Shown: piece after piece, positions 21,452 through 32,015 of the stretch
How positions within the stretch are numbered: position 1 is the first letter of the stretch
How the letters are laid out: every line of letters starts with the position of its first letter
Origin: Lytechinus pictus
Taxonomy: Eukaryota > Echinodermata > Echinoidea > Temnopleuroida > Toxopneustidae
Length of the DNA: 64,000 nt
Direction of reading: 5' to 3'
Assembly: GCF_037042905.1 (NCBI RefSeq)
Contig: NC_087253.1
Location: 6,949,501 to 7,013,500, forward strand
Notes under the pieces: model-generated
The model's database searches: none
What the model was told of the DNA's origin: nothing
The model's input: the letters and a program-made list of their open reading frames with translations, nothing else
Program-made: the position numbers and the translations under genes

Positions 21452-21684
21452 TCAATGTTTCAACACTGCTTGCGAAAATTGACCAGTATTCTGCAAAGGT
21501 TTGCAATAAAATGTTCGGAATGTCTTCTCTGACACCCAACCTGCTCTAGACATTATCTCTGATACAGGTACCTCACTTCGTTGTGCTGCCGAAGTAGAAG
21601 CTGCCCTCGTAGAGTGAGCATGAAATAACTCTGTGTCTATACCTGCCTCATGCATGACAGTCTTGATCCAACGTGCTATCGTTG
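21452..21684 (-). pseudogene. DIRS tyrosine recombinase, C-terminal catalytic part
   Basis: The frame carries the H-x-x-R box (FHAHSTRAAS) and the catalytic tyrosine region (GWVSEKTFRTFYCKPLQ). Its N-terminal side is cut by the TU-like element at 21683/21684. The rest of the gene resumes at 25692 beyond that element. Active-site residues are present in both halves, so the protein looks to have been sound when the foldback inserted. Confidence 0.85.
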
Positions 21685-21696
21685 GTTCCATGACAA

Positions 21697-22015
21697 TTGC
21701 TCCGCCGACATCTGCTTCGCCGACAATTGCTACGCAAAATACGACAACTGCTCCGCCGACAGTTGCTCCGTCGACACTTGCTCCGCCGATATTTGCTCCG
21801 TCGACACTTTCTCCGCCGATATTTGCTCCGTCGACATCTGCTCCGCCGATATTTGCTCCGCCGACAATTGCTCCGCCGATAATTGCTCCGCCGACATCTG
21901 CTCCGATTATACGACAATTGCTCCGCCGATATTTGCTCCGCCAAAATCTGCTCCGCCAATAATTGCTCCGCCGAAAATTGCTCCGCCGTCATGTGCTCCG
22001 ATAATACAATTGCAT
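21697..22015. repeat. 15-bp tandem repeat array, left arm of the foldback
   Basis: About 21 units of a 15-bp repeat built on GCTCCGCCGA with a variable 5-base remainder (CAATT, CATCT, TATTT, CACTT). The inverse array with nearly the same unit order is at 25345-25685, including the odd units ACGCAAAATACGACAA and TCCGATTATACGACAA. Any open frame here is a repeat artefact. Confidence 0.92.
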
Positions 22016-22293
22016 GAACATCTTATACAAATTTTTTTTTTTTTTCTTATTATTATTCGTTAATGTTTTATTTATTTATTTATTTCTGCCCTATCATCAC
22101 AGCTTTCTGCTTAAAAAAAAATGTTCTCCCTGCCGCTGCCACTTGACAAATTGTAACGCAGAAGGGGAATGACACCCTCCCCATTGAAATTGTGAATCTG
22201 GATTTTTGTTCATATATTATTATCATTGGTTTCAATCCGGACTTGAGCGGGGAGAGAATGGGGGGGGGGGGGTGCTGGACACAATATCTCTTC

Positions 22294-24179
22294 CATAGGC
22301 GGATCCAGGGGAGGGGCCGAGGGGCCCGCCCCCCAAAAAAAAAACTATTGGCGGAGCAAAAAAAAAAGATGGAAAAGAGAAGAGTAAAAGAAGAGGAGGA
22401 AGACGAGTAAATACAATAAGATGAGGGAAAGACTTGGAAAATAAAAAGAATCTTTCATGTCACTGTATAAAATTGCCTGTTAGGGAATTTCATATCTTGT
22501 TCAATAATTATGGAGTTCAAATATCAAGTTTGGAAGTCAATATATAAAACATATTTCACCTCGGGAATCAAATTTTCATTATTTTGTGTGATTTACAAAT
22601 TGATTTTTAAAAAGTGCTCTGTAAAAATGTCAGTTTTATGGTCTGATTTTTAATATTTTCTGCTCGCGCTGCGCACTCGCAAATTTTGATTTATCAGGTA
22701 CCTATTATTTTCGTGTATTCCGTAAAGTTTTCAAAATATCCCTTTTCAGGTCTGATTGTCAAAACGTATCAGCTAGCGCTGCACTCGCATTTGAATGGAG
22801 AGTTATGTATGTCTCAATATTGAATATACAAATAAACTACTTAAAATCCCCATTTAATGACAGTTTATCAAAAAATTTGGCTCGCGATTTGCGCTTGCAT
22901 TAATGGTTAAAAATATATTAACTGATGCATCCTATTCATGACTACAAGAGTGCTTGAAATGTCCAGTTTTCAGACCATAATATCATCAGATTTCGTGCCG
23001 TCATTAGGCATTAATGAGTAAGATATTAATTTAGAAATTAAATTGTCCCTTTTGTTTTGTCTCACGCTTAGCAAGAGAAATAGGAAAATAGTCATATGAT
23101 GGCATGTCCTAAGGATGTCCCGGTCCTATATGTCAAAACTCAAAGTAATAATAGAACATATCAGCTCTTTATTAAATGCAATCCATATCCACCTCACAAT
23201 TTCCCTACAAAGTGCTTGAAATTGACTCTGTTTTTTAGTTGGAATATCAAAAAGTTTAATCTATTTAAATCATTATCCAGTTTCAGATCACAATATCAAA
23301 AATTTTCTGCTCGCGCTTTGTGCTCGCATTATCAAGTTAGGAAGATCCCATATTACTCATTCTTTTCATGATTTACAAAACATGAATAGAGTGTCCCGTT
23401 TTAGGTCTAAATCTCGATTTTTCCGCTCGCGCTTCGCGCTCGTATAAATTGGTTAGTTATATAGCCATCCTGTTCACGATTACAAAAATTGATTAAAATT
23501 TTCCATTCTTTATGTAGAAATTTCAAAATGATTCAGCTCGCGCTTCGCGCTTGCATTATTTGATTGTTGAAATATGTAGCATCTTCATGGCTAAGTGCAA
23601 GCAGTCCTTAACAGGTACCTTTTCGATCACATTAAACGTATACATATAAAAATTTTCTGCTTGCGCTTTGGGCTCGCATTAATAATGTAAGGAAGATCCC
23701 CAATCACTCATCCTTTTCCTGATTTACAAAACATAGAGTGTCTCGTTCAGTAGGTCTAAATCTCGCGCTCGCATTATTTGATTTTTAAAGTATTTAACGT
23801 CTTCATGGCTAACTGCAAGCAATATTTAACAGGTACCTTTTCCATCAGTTCATTTCTGCTCGCGCTTCGCGTTCGTAGTAATTATTTAGTTGCATACACA
23901 TCTTTTTCAGGATAACAAACATTGACCAGAATGTTCAAATTTTAGGAAAAATACATACAATTTCCTTAAAAATTTAGCTCGCGCTTTGCGCTCGCATTAT
24001 ATGAATAAGGATTATATTATATATTTATGTTGATTTATAATAAAGCTAAGAAGTGATTATTAGGACCACCCCTTCAAAGAGACCAAAATCATCATCGAGC
24101 GGCCGATCGGGGAAAATATGGTTTAAAAAACCCCGTCCCCCCTATTGGCGAAGGCTGGATCCGCCCCTGCTCTTCTGCT
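22294..24179. mobile_element. hAT-like non-autonomous element in the foldback loop
   Basis: The ends read CATAGGCGGATCCAG and, inward from the right, CAGGGGCGGATCCAG. The flanks share CTCTTC but are two bases out of register, so the 8-bp duplication is imperfect. The interior has about ten diverged units of roughly 115 bp, each centred on a GCTCGCGCTTCGCGCTCGCA-like core (22661, 22770, 22885, 23306, 23424, 23536, 23660, 23765, 23856, 23974). The same units occur in the hAT-like element at 19452. Confidence 0.75.
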
Positions 24180-24397
24180 TTCCAGCAACTTATACACCAT
24201 ACATTCGCGCGCGCCCCCTCTCTCTCTCCCTCTTTCTCGTTTTGTTCTTTCACACTATTTATTTTCATTGGTTACCGCTTGATTTATTTAACATTTATCA
24301 GCATTATAATTATTAATATTTTTATCAATATTTTTTAATACGTCTTGGGCTTTATCTACCCTTGCACCTTTTCTCATTCAAACGAAAGCATGATCAT

Positions 24398-24544
24398 CAC
24401 TGGCGTACATATAGGGGAGGGGCGTGCTAGGGGTCACGGATCCCCCCATTCTCCCTACCAATAAAAAAAAAGAATAAAGGAAAGGAAACTAAATGTCATC
24501 CTTGTCTGGCCCCCTCCATTTTTTTTTGGCTCATTACGCTACTG
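24398..24544. mobile_element. Short hAT-like MITE
   Basis: The ends CACTGGCGTA and, inward from the right, CAGTAGCGTA match at 8 of 10 bases and resemble hAT termini. The flanking 8-mers do not match, so the call is weak. It lies in the foldback loop. Confidence 0.35.
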
Positions 24545-25089
24545 GTGAGTTACTATAAGACGAGACTTCGGTTGTATTTTATTCTATTCTGTGCAATAGC
24601 AACGATATAAATATATTTCAATAAATGAATATATGTATGTATATCTCTCATAACGTATAAACAAATAATGTTGTTTTTAAAAGAAATAATATATATACAT
24701 ACCAGTAATAATATAGTAACATATTCATGAAACCCAATAACGCATCGCACTGAATTTATAATGCGAGCACGAAGCGCGAGCTGTTATCAACCTGGAAATG
24801 GAACATTTATACGCATTTTTTTGTCAGTTGTAAACATGAAGCATACCTATTGAATTTCACCTGGAGCAAATATCTCCACTTCGGAGCATATTTCGCCAGA
24901 GCAATTTTGACGCTAAGAAGTTTTCTTTGTACTGTTATAATAATTACATGAACACGCGTATTTTTTTTCATTTTAATCACCAGGCACGTAATAAAACTTA
25001 AACAAATGCCCCCAAGGAATAAGAAATTAAGAATATCTATCCCTCCTTTGTGCTTATCCATTTTTTCTACTTCTTTCTATGTTATCTAT

Positions 25090-25221
25090 CAGGGGCTGGG
25101 AGCTGGGGGGCTGCAGCCCCAATTTTTTTCAAAAACCGTGTACAAAAACGTAAAAATTACCATATGATTGTGATTTTTAGCATGGTCAGCCCCCACTTTG
25201 AAAACCGTTCCGCGCCCCCTG
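25090..25221. mobile_element. Short CAGGGG-terminated MITE
   Basis: It begins CAGGGGCTGG and ends CGCGCCCCCTG, with a strong local palindrome CTGCAGCCCC near the left end. No 8-bp duplication is evident. It is a possible hAT-type remnant. Confidence 0.35.
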
Positions 25222-25344
25222 TGTATGTCATGTAATATATCATGCAAGCATAGTTTAAGTTTACTTTGCATTGACGTCTTCATCCTGTGCTGCAATTGTT
25301 ACGCGTATGAAAGTACGAATAGATGAATAAATAAATGTCGCATT

Positions 25345-25685
25345 ATCGGAGCAATTTACGGCGGAGCAGAAGTCGGCGGAGCAAATATTGACGGAGCAGA
25401 TTTTGGCGGAGCAAATATCGGCGGAGCAATTGTCGTATAATCGGAGCAGATGTCGGCGGAGCAATTATCGGCGGAGCAATTGTCGGCGGAGCAAATATCG
25501 GCGGAGCAGATGTCGACGGAGCAAATATCGGCGGAGCAAGTGTCGACGGAGCAAATATCGGCGGAGCAAGTGTCGACGGAGCAACTGTCGGCGGAGCAAC
25601 TGTCCGGAGCAATTGTCGGCGGAGCAGTTGTCGTATTTTGCGTAGCAATCGTCGGCGGAGCAGATTTCGGCGGAGCAATTGTCGG
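25345..25685. repeat. 15-bp tandem repeat array, right arm of the foldback
   Basis: This is the inverse of the array at 21697-22015, built on TCGGCGGAGCA units. The two arms differ by small unit gains and losses. No frame here should be taken as a gene. Confidence 0.92.
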
Positions 25686-25691
25686 GTCACC

Positions 25692-26448
25692 CTATCGTTT
25701 GCTTTGTAGCACGATGATGGGGCTTCTTACATGTTAATAACAAGTGTCTCTCCATGCCCCGCAGATTCTTTGTCCGTTGCACATATTCTTTCATATAGTT
25801 CATTATGCACAATCTCCTATCTGGAGGATGAGCTTTAAGTGTTACATTTAGTCCTGTATTTCCCGGCTTATTTTGCTTCAGAGTATTTTCAAACGAAATC
25901 TCAACTGACGATTTATTCCACCTCATCCTGTCCAGGTGAATAACATGTAGAGACTGCACTCTTTGTGCGGAAACAAGTGCTATCAACATAGTCTATTTCT
26001 GCGTTAGTTGCTTCAGATTAAGTGCCTTAGCTGGAGATAACTTCCTGAGATAGTTCATTACCACTTTGACATCCCATATAGAAGAGTACCGGGGTGCAGG
26101 CGGACTCAGATGGAAGACTCCTTTCATAAATCTGTTAACAAGAGGATGCGACCCAAGAGGTTGTCGTCCATCATCCACAATAAGAAATGTGGATAGGGCA
26201 CTTCTGGCTGTATTTAGGCTACTATAACCAACTTTCTCTTCGTCCAACATAAATGTGAGAAAGGCAAGAACATCACAAACTTTGACTTGTAAATAATTGA
26301 TGTGTCTCTTGGCACAAAACTTTTTCCATTTCCTTATGTACACCTGGTACTGTGACTTGGTGGATCCTTTCCACGAAGCTGCTATAACATCTATTGTCCT
26401 TTGTGTGAGGCCTTGTTTGACATATAGTCCGCTCCAAGCCTGCAACAT
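25692..26448 (-). pseudogene. DIRS tyrosine recombinase, N-terminal part (one in-frame stop)
   Basis: Reading the minus strand, a core-binding SAM-like domain (ASWKGSTKSQYQVYIRKWKKF, trimmed: about residues 25-45) is followed by HPLVNRFMKG and then the first catalytic Arg in LIALVSAQRVQSLH. A TAG at about 25993-25995 interrupts the same frame just before that motif. The frame is broken at 25692 by the TU-like element and continues at 21684. In DIRS elements this enzyme inserts the circular DNA copy. Confidence 0.85.
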
Positions 26449-26463
26449 AAAAGTGATAAGTGA

Positions 26464-27273
26464 TTATTCAAAGGATGTGGGGTACCTGTGACTGGGCTGA
26501 CATAATAATGTTTTATTCTTCCCAACCAGCATGGGTTCCTCTACCAGCATACTGCTAAGAACAGGGAACCAACCTTGTGTTGGCCAGTTCGGTACAACCA
26601 ATATCCCACATGCCTTATCCTTCTGAATCTTTTGCAAACACAAAGGTATCAGACTAAAAGGGGGAAAGCATAAAATTCCCACTGGCCCCAATCAACAGTG
26701 AAGGCATCTACAGCCAAAGCCTCTGGATCAGGCCTCCAAGAAATGTACCTGTTAACCTGTTTATTCAGGCGGGAGGCAAACAAATCGATTTCTGGTATGC
26801 CAAATCTCTACTAATTTTTGGAATATCCTCTTATTTAACATCCATTCTGTACTATCAGAGAATTTCCTTGACATACGATCTGCCTCAATATTTAATCTTC
26901 CAGGTAAATGAGCAGCTGTAAGCCAGATGTCATTATTGATACACCATTTCCAAATATTAATGACTGCTCTGTTACATTCCGGAGACTTTGTGCCACCCAT
27001 ATTATTCAAGTATGCAACAGCTGTGGTATTATCTGTCCTTACCAGTACATGAATGTTCTTTTTCTCTGAGCAAAAGGCTTTCAGCCCATGGCCAACAGCT
27101 ATTGTTTCTAGCACGTTAATTTTATTTTGATTGGCCAGTGCCATTTCTTCACTGTTCCATCTACCACCTGTTGAAAAGGAGAGATCTGTTGCCCCCCCAA
27201 CCTTTTCCACTAGCATCTGTATGAATTTCCACATCTGGTTTTGCCCTCTGCATGGGGTTGAATTGCGAATCAA
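26464..27273 (-). pseudogene. DIRS RNase H and connection region, frameshifted
   Basis: RNase H signals are RTDNTTAVAYLNNMGG, INIWKWC, LTAAHLPGRLN and ADRMSR, followed by a conserved DIRS tail (CFPPFSLIPLCLQKIQ, WPTQGWFPVL). The frame changes near 27195, where it joins RT, and again near 26700, so several small indels have occurred. RNase H removes the RNA template during copying. Confidence 0.85.
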
Positions 27274-28495
27274 TGTTTAATATCCACCACTGCAATTCAT
27301 AGATGCTTTCTCTTGATAATGTCATTTGCCTATCAAAATGTCCCTTGTTCTTTGCAAGGGCCAATATCTTATCTTTCTCCAATGCTCTGTAAAAAAGAGG
27401 ACCATATTGTACAGCTGGACAAGATGCTACTAATTGCCCAATTACTCTTGCAACTTTTCTAGTTTGCGGATTCTGATTACCCATCAGTTCACGACAAGAT
27501 TGTTTAATGTTTTCTTGCTTCCCCCTTGGAAGCCTGACACTCATGTCTTGGGTGTTCAGACTGAACCCCAGAAAGGCGATCTCACAAGTAGGATCTAAAA
27601 CAGACTTTTCAGGGTGAACAATAAAACCCAAATCTGAAAGGAAATTAGTAGTTGCTTTAACTGTTGCCTCTAATTTCTTAGCAGTTTTGGCTATGATAAG
27701 AGTGTCATCTAGATATCCAATTACAATATGGCCTTTCTCCCTGAGCGATGCAAAGACAGGTTTAAGCAGTTTTGTAAAAAGCCTTGGTGCTGAGCTAAGC
27801 CCATTGGGCAATGCTTGAAATTTCCATAATTTTCCCTGCCATACAAATCTCAGATATTTTCTAGACTCAGGGTGGATAGGTACCGTGGAATATGCATCTC
27901 GAAGGTCAACTGAAGCTAAATAATCATCTTGAGAAATGAGGGGTAGAGCTGTTCTAATATTGTCCATCTTAAAATGGCAATATAAATTGCTTTTGTTCAA
28001 TTCTGACAGATCTAATATGATCCGTAGGCCGCCATTTTTCTTTGGCCTTGTGAAAATATTCGATATAAACTCCCCTTTGATATGATCACATGATTCTATA
28101 ACATTTTTCTCCAGCAGTTTATTTATCTCTTTTGTAATCACTGCTGTTTCTTCTGAATTTCTTTTAAACTCATGAAGGGGTCTTTCCCTTCCAGGGGGAA
28201 ATTTGAGTGGATCAAATTCAAGCTTGTAACCCTGTACAGCTTGTAAAATAAGTGAATCAGATGTAAGCTCTCCACATTTATGAGCATTAAGCTTCAGTCG
28301 ACCGCCGACTGGAAAATCATAATTCTGTGTAGATCTAGGTAGACTGGGAGTCTTTCCTACCTTGTCAAAATCTGGTAGTTTCTCTACTTCCTGCCCTGCT
28401 CTTGGCTGGACTTCCGGAACTGTGGGGCTTGATGTCCCTCTCGAGCTGATGTCGGTGTGAACGTGTGAGGGACCTGTGGAGCTCTTCTCCTCCAC
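27190..28495 (-). pseudogene. DIRS reverse transcriptase
   Basis: About 435 codons are open. Motifs in order: FISNIFTRPKKNGGLRIILD, VDLRDAYSTVPIH (motif A), LPNGLSSAPRLFTK (motif B) and IGYLDDTLII (motif C with the catalytic Asp pair), then an RNase H start (EIHTDASGKGWGG) just before a frameshift. The first Met (28495) overlaps the preceding gag-like frame by about 110 bp, which is usual for DIRS elements with overlapping ORFs. The RT itself shows no internal stop. Confidence 0.9.
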
Positions 28496-29235
28496 TGAGT
28501 TCGCTGGCCTAAAAAAGGTCTTGACGCACTCCCTGGTGAGTCAGAGTAGGATGTCCGCGACGTCCAACCAGCTTCCTTATATCTACGTTCATGCCCTTGG
28601 CTAGGATAGGGTCTATATGATGGTTTTGGTTTTTTATAACCACCTTTCATGACTCCAGCTGCCGCTTTATGCTGGTCTTGCAAGTCTTTCACCTGCTTGC
28701 CCAGATCATCTCCGAATAAGTACTTTGTTACTGGGTTTGTGGGCTTACAAAGATGAGTAAACTTTGTGTTAAGATCTGGCTTTATCAGTTCTTTGCGGAG
28801 GGCATTCATCTCAAAATTAGCATTGCATAACAATGCTAACACATCCTGCTGTTCAGAAGACATGTTATTTGGATCAAGAAGACTGACGTAAGCCGAGATG
28901 CCCCTCGTAAGAGATTTTTGGACCCTCTGAAGTTTGACATCCTTGGTACGAACAGAGGCAGATAAATTGTCCCAAATTGTCTGATTAACTTTCGGAGTGT
29001 CAATGACTCTGCAGTTTGACGGGCATGGATATTTGCTGCTGGTCTCATCCAGCACTTTTTCCTCCAAGTGATGGCTCATTAAGTAATTCACCGAGTTAGC
29101 CAGTTCTTCCTCAAGAGGTTGCCCAATGTCTGATGCTACCGCAAATTTAGCAGCAAAAGCTGGAACTTTTTGTGATTTAGTCATGTCCATGCAAGACTCC
29201 AACTCTGCACTTGTGCTCTCATCTTCAACTTCCAT
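28384..29235 (-). CDS. DIRS gag-like ORF
   Basis: This 283-codon frame opens with MEVEDESTSAE. The helical middle (VNQTIWDNLSASVRTKDVKLQ, trimmed at about residues 83-103) resembles the capsid-like ORF1 of DIRS elements. The C-terminal third is Arg/Ser/Pro-rich and probably binds nucleic acid. It has no zinc knuckle. It overlaps the RT frame. It may be only the second part of the true gag, because a plausible N-terminus lies upstream in another frame at 29280-29549. Confidence 0.75.
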   Translation of the reverse strand: MEVEDESTSAELESCMDMTKSQKVPAFAAKFAVASDIGQPLEEELANSVNYLMSHHLEEKVLDETSSKYPCPSNCRVIDTPKVNQTIWDNLSASVRTKDVKLQRVQKSLTRGISAYVSLLDPNNMSSEQQDVLALLCNANFEMNALRKELIKPDLNTKFTHLCKPTNPVTKYLFGDDLGKQVKDLQDQHKAAAGVMKGGYKKPKPSYRPYPSQGHERRYKEAGWTSRTSYSDSPGSASRPFLGQRTQWRRRAPQVPHTFTPTSAREGHQAPQFRKSSQEQGRK

Positions 29236-29279
29236 GATTCCCTCTGTATGATTTCACTGCGACCACGATCAAAATGTCG

Positions 29280-29549
29280 CTATGGCTGTGCATGTCCCAT
29301 GCCTGCCATATCATCTTGTTTATTGGGAAGAGCCTCCATAAATTGGCAAAGTAAGCCTTCGAGTCTGTCGAGACGATTGTTCACCATTCCAATGTCATCC
29401 TTCGACTTGGACGTTTTCGGCAGAGCCGCCGCGACCGCCGAGCGATCGCTAGGCTTCTGCATCGCCGGAACTCCCCGGGTGCGCTCCGATCCTGTCGTCC
29501 CCTTGGCCGCCGCAGCACGGTCAGCCAGACTCACGTTTTCCAACTCCAT
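29280..29549 (-). pseudogene. DIRS gag N-terminal segment
   Basis: Ninety codons from MELENVSLADR to a TGA. An Ala/Lys/Ser-rich start leads into a predicted helix (VNNRLDRLEGLLCQFMEAL). The frame differs from the downstream gag frame by a shift, so the two are either joined by a frameshift mutation or by an intron; I cannot tell which. Confidence 0.55.
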
Positions 29550-29734
29550 ACTCGAAATTTCCGCCTGCGGCCACGCCTGCGGAACGTTTATCCTTTAAAT
29601 CCTTCATAATAAGTTTGATAATTCCAAAGATTTAGAATTTCCGCGAAATTCTATGGATTTTTCTACGTTGCGAAAAATCTTTTCCGCTCGATCACAACAC
29701 GCGCCAACGAATTGACACACACGTGATCAGCGGG

Positions 29735-29792
29735 ATCTCATATTATTCCCGATGAGACATGTAGTCTCAATCGGAAACTTACGTAGTAAAAT
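29735..29792 (-). repeat. DIRS inverted terminal repeat, right (gag-side end)
   Basis: This is the inverse complement of 21257-21314 with one difference. It ends exactly where the mariner-type right-half fragment begins (29793). Confidence 0.88.
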
Positions 29793-30225
29793 CTATCGTA
29801 CGGTTAACAAAATATTTCATGCATGGCTGATCGCCTACAAAAGGAGTGTCGAGTAAGTCTGAACGCTAGCCTGTAAAACCTCTTCATTTGATCAAATTAC
29901 TGAAATTCAAGCCTCATTTCAAATAACCAGAACTTTTTTATTTCTTGATCATTTTCTGTAATTGAGGTATCACAAAAAACTGAACGTTTGGAAATTGTAG
30001 TTTTCTTTTTGAAACCCAGATACAGTCCGCCAAGTGACTTTTTGGTATCCCCCTCTTCAAATTGTTTTTGCTCACTCATGCGTTAATAAGAAATAATGTA
30101 AATAATCTTAGATGAAAGGGGAGATAATAAGCGTTACAATAGTAGGCCATTTGGTTATTTTATTTGTGATTAAGTTATGATAAATCATCGATAAATCTCG
30201 GTTTTGTTATTTGTGGGACGCAATG
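29793..30225. mobile_element. Right half of a TA-type CAGTGCGTCCCA element
   Basis: It matches 20455-20896 from CTATCGTACGGTTAAC onward through GTGTCGAGTAAGT, TTTTTGGTATCCCC and ATCTCGGTTTTG to a decayed end (GGGACGCAATG). The left arm is missing, so the DIRS element probably inserted into, or recombined with, this copy. Confidence 0.8.
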
Positions 30226-30269
30226 TCATATTATCAATCACAACGTCTCTTTGCGCTTCCAAAGGATTT

Positions 30270-30500
30270 GAATATTATTACCCCACCCGTAGATTGGCAG
30301 CCGTAATTTCTCAGATTACAACGCACACGCATTTAAAGGAATAAATTTCCGACAGGAACCCATTGACCTCACCTAGGTGGAGTGCAGAACATTGCTGATC
30401 AATTTCTTGCTGAAGGAAACTTCGTCATGGCTTGGATTTGAACCCACGATCCTCTGTTTCAAAGTCAAGGACTAATTCTATTGACCACAACTAATTATGT
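30270..30500 (-). mobile_element. tRNA-derived SINE, copy 3
   Basis: Inverse of copies 1 and 2: the complement of the B box (GGATTTGAACCCACG) lies near 30440, the anticodon-like TGTTTCAAAGTC near 30455, and the body match CCTCACCTAGGTGGAGTGCAG near 30370. It is strongly diverged. Confidence 0.75.
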
Positions 30501-30739
30501 AAATGGATTGAGTTGGATTCAGTTGACTATGAGGACTATTCCTTAGAGAAGATGAGTAAATGTTTAAATTCAAATATATATCTTTTTTTAATATCCTGTA
30601 AATGTATCAATGCATTATTCACCTTTGTATAGACAATGCAATGACTGTTTGGGGCAACTGTCCAGCAGCCGACAAATTGCCCTTAAGTAGATAAAACAAA
30701 AGAACAGCTAGATAATAAAATCTCGGACTATCAATTGCG

Positions 30740-31065
30740 AGCGACTACCCATTGATTAATGAACTCTCTTGGCAAACTCTTGATCATCGTTTATTTTCTG
30801 ATTTTTCTGAGAGACAATTCTGTAAGGGGTATTGCCTCTACAGTTTATCAAATAATATTGAAATGTATTTTGATCGCAAGAGGTGGATAATGGGAATGCA
30901 AACTCCCTAAATGTAGTTTTGCTCAAACCCCCCATGTTCCTATTCAAACAATCATTTAAATATGAAGGAGCAGTAGTTTGGAATAAACGACCTGATGGTA
31001 TCCAAGATGCCAGTTCAGTTGAACCTTTCAAATATCAAGATACGAAATTTCGCTTGATTAAATAA
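30740..31065 (+). pseudogene. LINE C-terminal remnant
   Basis: Broken frames read LSWQTLDHR and, further on, FKQSFKYEGAVVWNKRPDGI. These resemble the C-terminal region of CR1/L2-like LINE proteins (typical pattern: LPWQTLE-R ... SFKYRGA-LWN-LP). A short 3' stretch follows without a clear tail. It is a decayed stub. Confidence 0.55.
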
Positions 31066-31519
31066 TCATTTTCTTTCATATACACTTTTAATATTTCTGT
31101 AATTATTATCATGACTAAGAATGCCTATCTGCTTATTTACCGATAGTAATGATTTCTCTACACGGCACTGCTTATTTCAAATAATGTCGATATTTTCTTT
31201 AAAATTATACTATGCTTGTTATGATCATGCCATCAAAAAAAGAGCAGGATTCAAAAGTGTTGGGTGAGGTCTGAATTGAAAAGCTGCAAAACGAGCAGAA
31301 TTAGTCATGAAGGGTCAATACAGAACATGATTCCTTTGTCTGTGTCAATAGAGATGAAAATCCATTCAAATCAAGCCCCTGCGTCTGTAGTGATGGTTCT
31401 GTGAGACAACATGGTTTGAGTCGTAGTTTGAAATACCAATGCATGTTTGTTTGTTATGTGTTTGCTTGTGCAGAGGTGTGTTTGATTCCATATTAATGTT
31501 GATGTTAAGGTGCATGAAA

Positions 31520-32015
31520 ATAATTAAAAGAAACCGCTGAGAAACTCACTCATGACCAGTGAAAAAAGAACAGTGACTTTCAATATCGTGTTATTGTGCA
31601 ACTTTTGAATTTTGACCTTGCCCCCACATTTCAAGGCACTGCACCTCCATGTGAACGATAATCATATCATGTAGGGTATCATATTAAAGAAAATTGAATG
31701 ATCTATTTATTAATATTAATTACACGTTGATATTTACTAAAACGTATGAGGAATTATCGATCAAAGTCAAAAGAAACTGTTGAGATACTCACTCATCAAC
31801 ACGGAAAAAAGAACAGTGACTTTCAATATTGTGTCATTTTGCAACTTTTGAATTTTGACCTTGCCCCACATTTCAAGGCACTGCACCTCCATGTAAACCA
31901 TAATCATATGATATAGGGTATCATTTTAAAGAAAATTGAATGCTCTATTCATTGATATTAAATACACATTGATATTTACTAAAACCGAGGAGGGATTATC
32001 GATCAAAGTCAGATT
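31520..32015. repeat. Two-copy tandem duplication, 243-bp period
   Basis: GAAAAAAGAACAGTGACTTT starts at 31561 and again at 31804. The units stay alignable through TTTTGAATTTTGACCTTGCC, AGGCACTGCACCTCCATGT and GATTATCGATCAAAGTCA-type ends. I see no coding potential. Confidence 0.9.

Larger units (their letters stand above)
21684..25691. mobile_element. TU-like foldback transposon inserted in the DIRS recombinase gene
   Basis: Target duplication CTATCGTT at 21676-21683 and 25692-25699. The outermost bases GGTTCCATGACAATTGC and, inward from the right, GGTGACCCGACAATTGC are followed in both arms by about 320 bp made of a 15-bp repeat (consensus near TTGCTCCGCCGACAT). The loop of about 3.3 kb is unrelated, non-coding sequence with an hAT-like insertion. 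Sea-urchin TU elements are described as having inverted repeats with an outer domain of 15-bp direct repeats and an 8-bp target duplication. No transposase frame is visible. Confidence 0.88.
21257..29792 (-). mobile_element. DIRS-type tyrosine-recombinase retrotransposon
   Basis: The element has inverted (not direct) terminal repeats at 21257-21314 and 29735-29792. Between them the minus strand encodes gag-like ORFs, RT, RNase H and a tyrosine recombinase in the order typical of DIRS elements. DIRS elements copy RNA into circular DNA and integrate with a tyrosine recombinase, leaving no target duplication; none is seen. A 4-kb TU-like foldback splits the recombinase gene. The terminal repeats differ at one position that I can see, so the element is young although its genes are broken. 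Confidence 0.88.

Noticed and set aside
21633..22063. Overlapping frames rich in CSADICS, LLRRHLL or APPTIAP repeats (also 25343-25737)
   Set aside because: These are translations of the 15-bp tandem repeat, which is a multiple of three and so stays open in several frames.
21697..25685. CRISPR-like array
   Set aside because: Units are contiguous 15-mers without unique spacers, arranged as inverted arms of an element in an animal genome.
29248..29598. 116-codon plus-strand frame
   Set aside because: Antisense to the DIRS gag N-terminal frame in a locally GC-rich stretch, which leaves both strands open.
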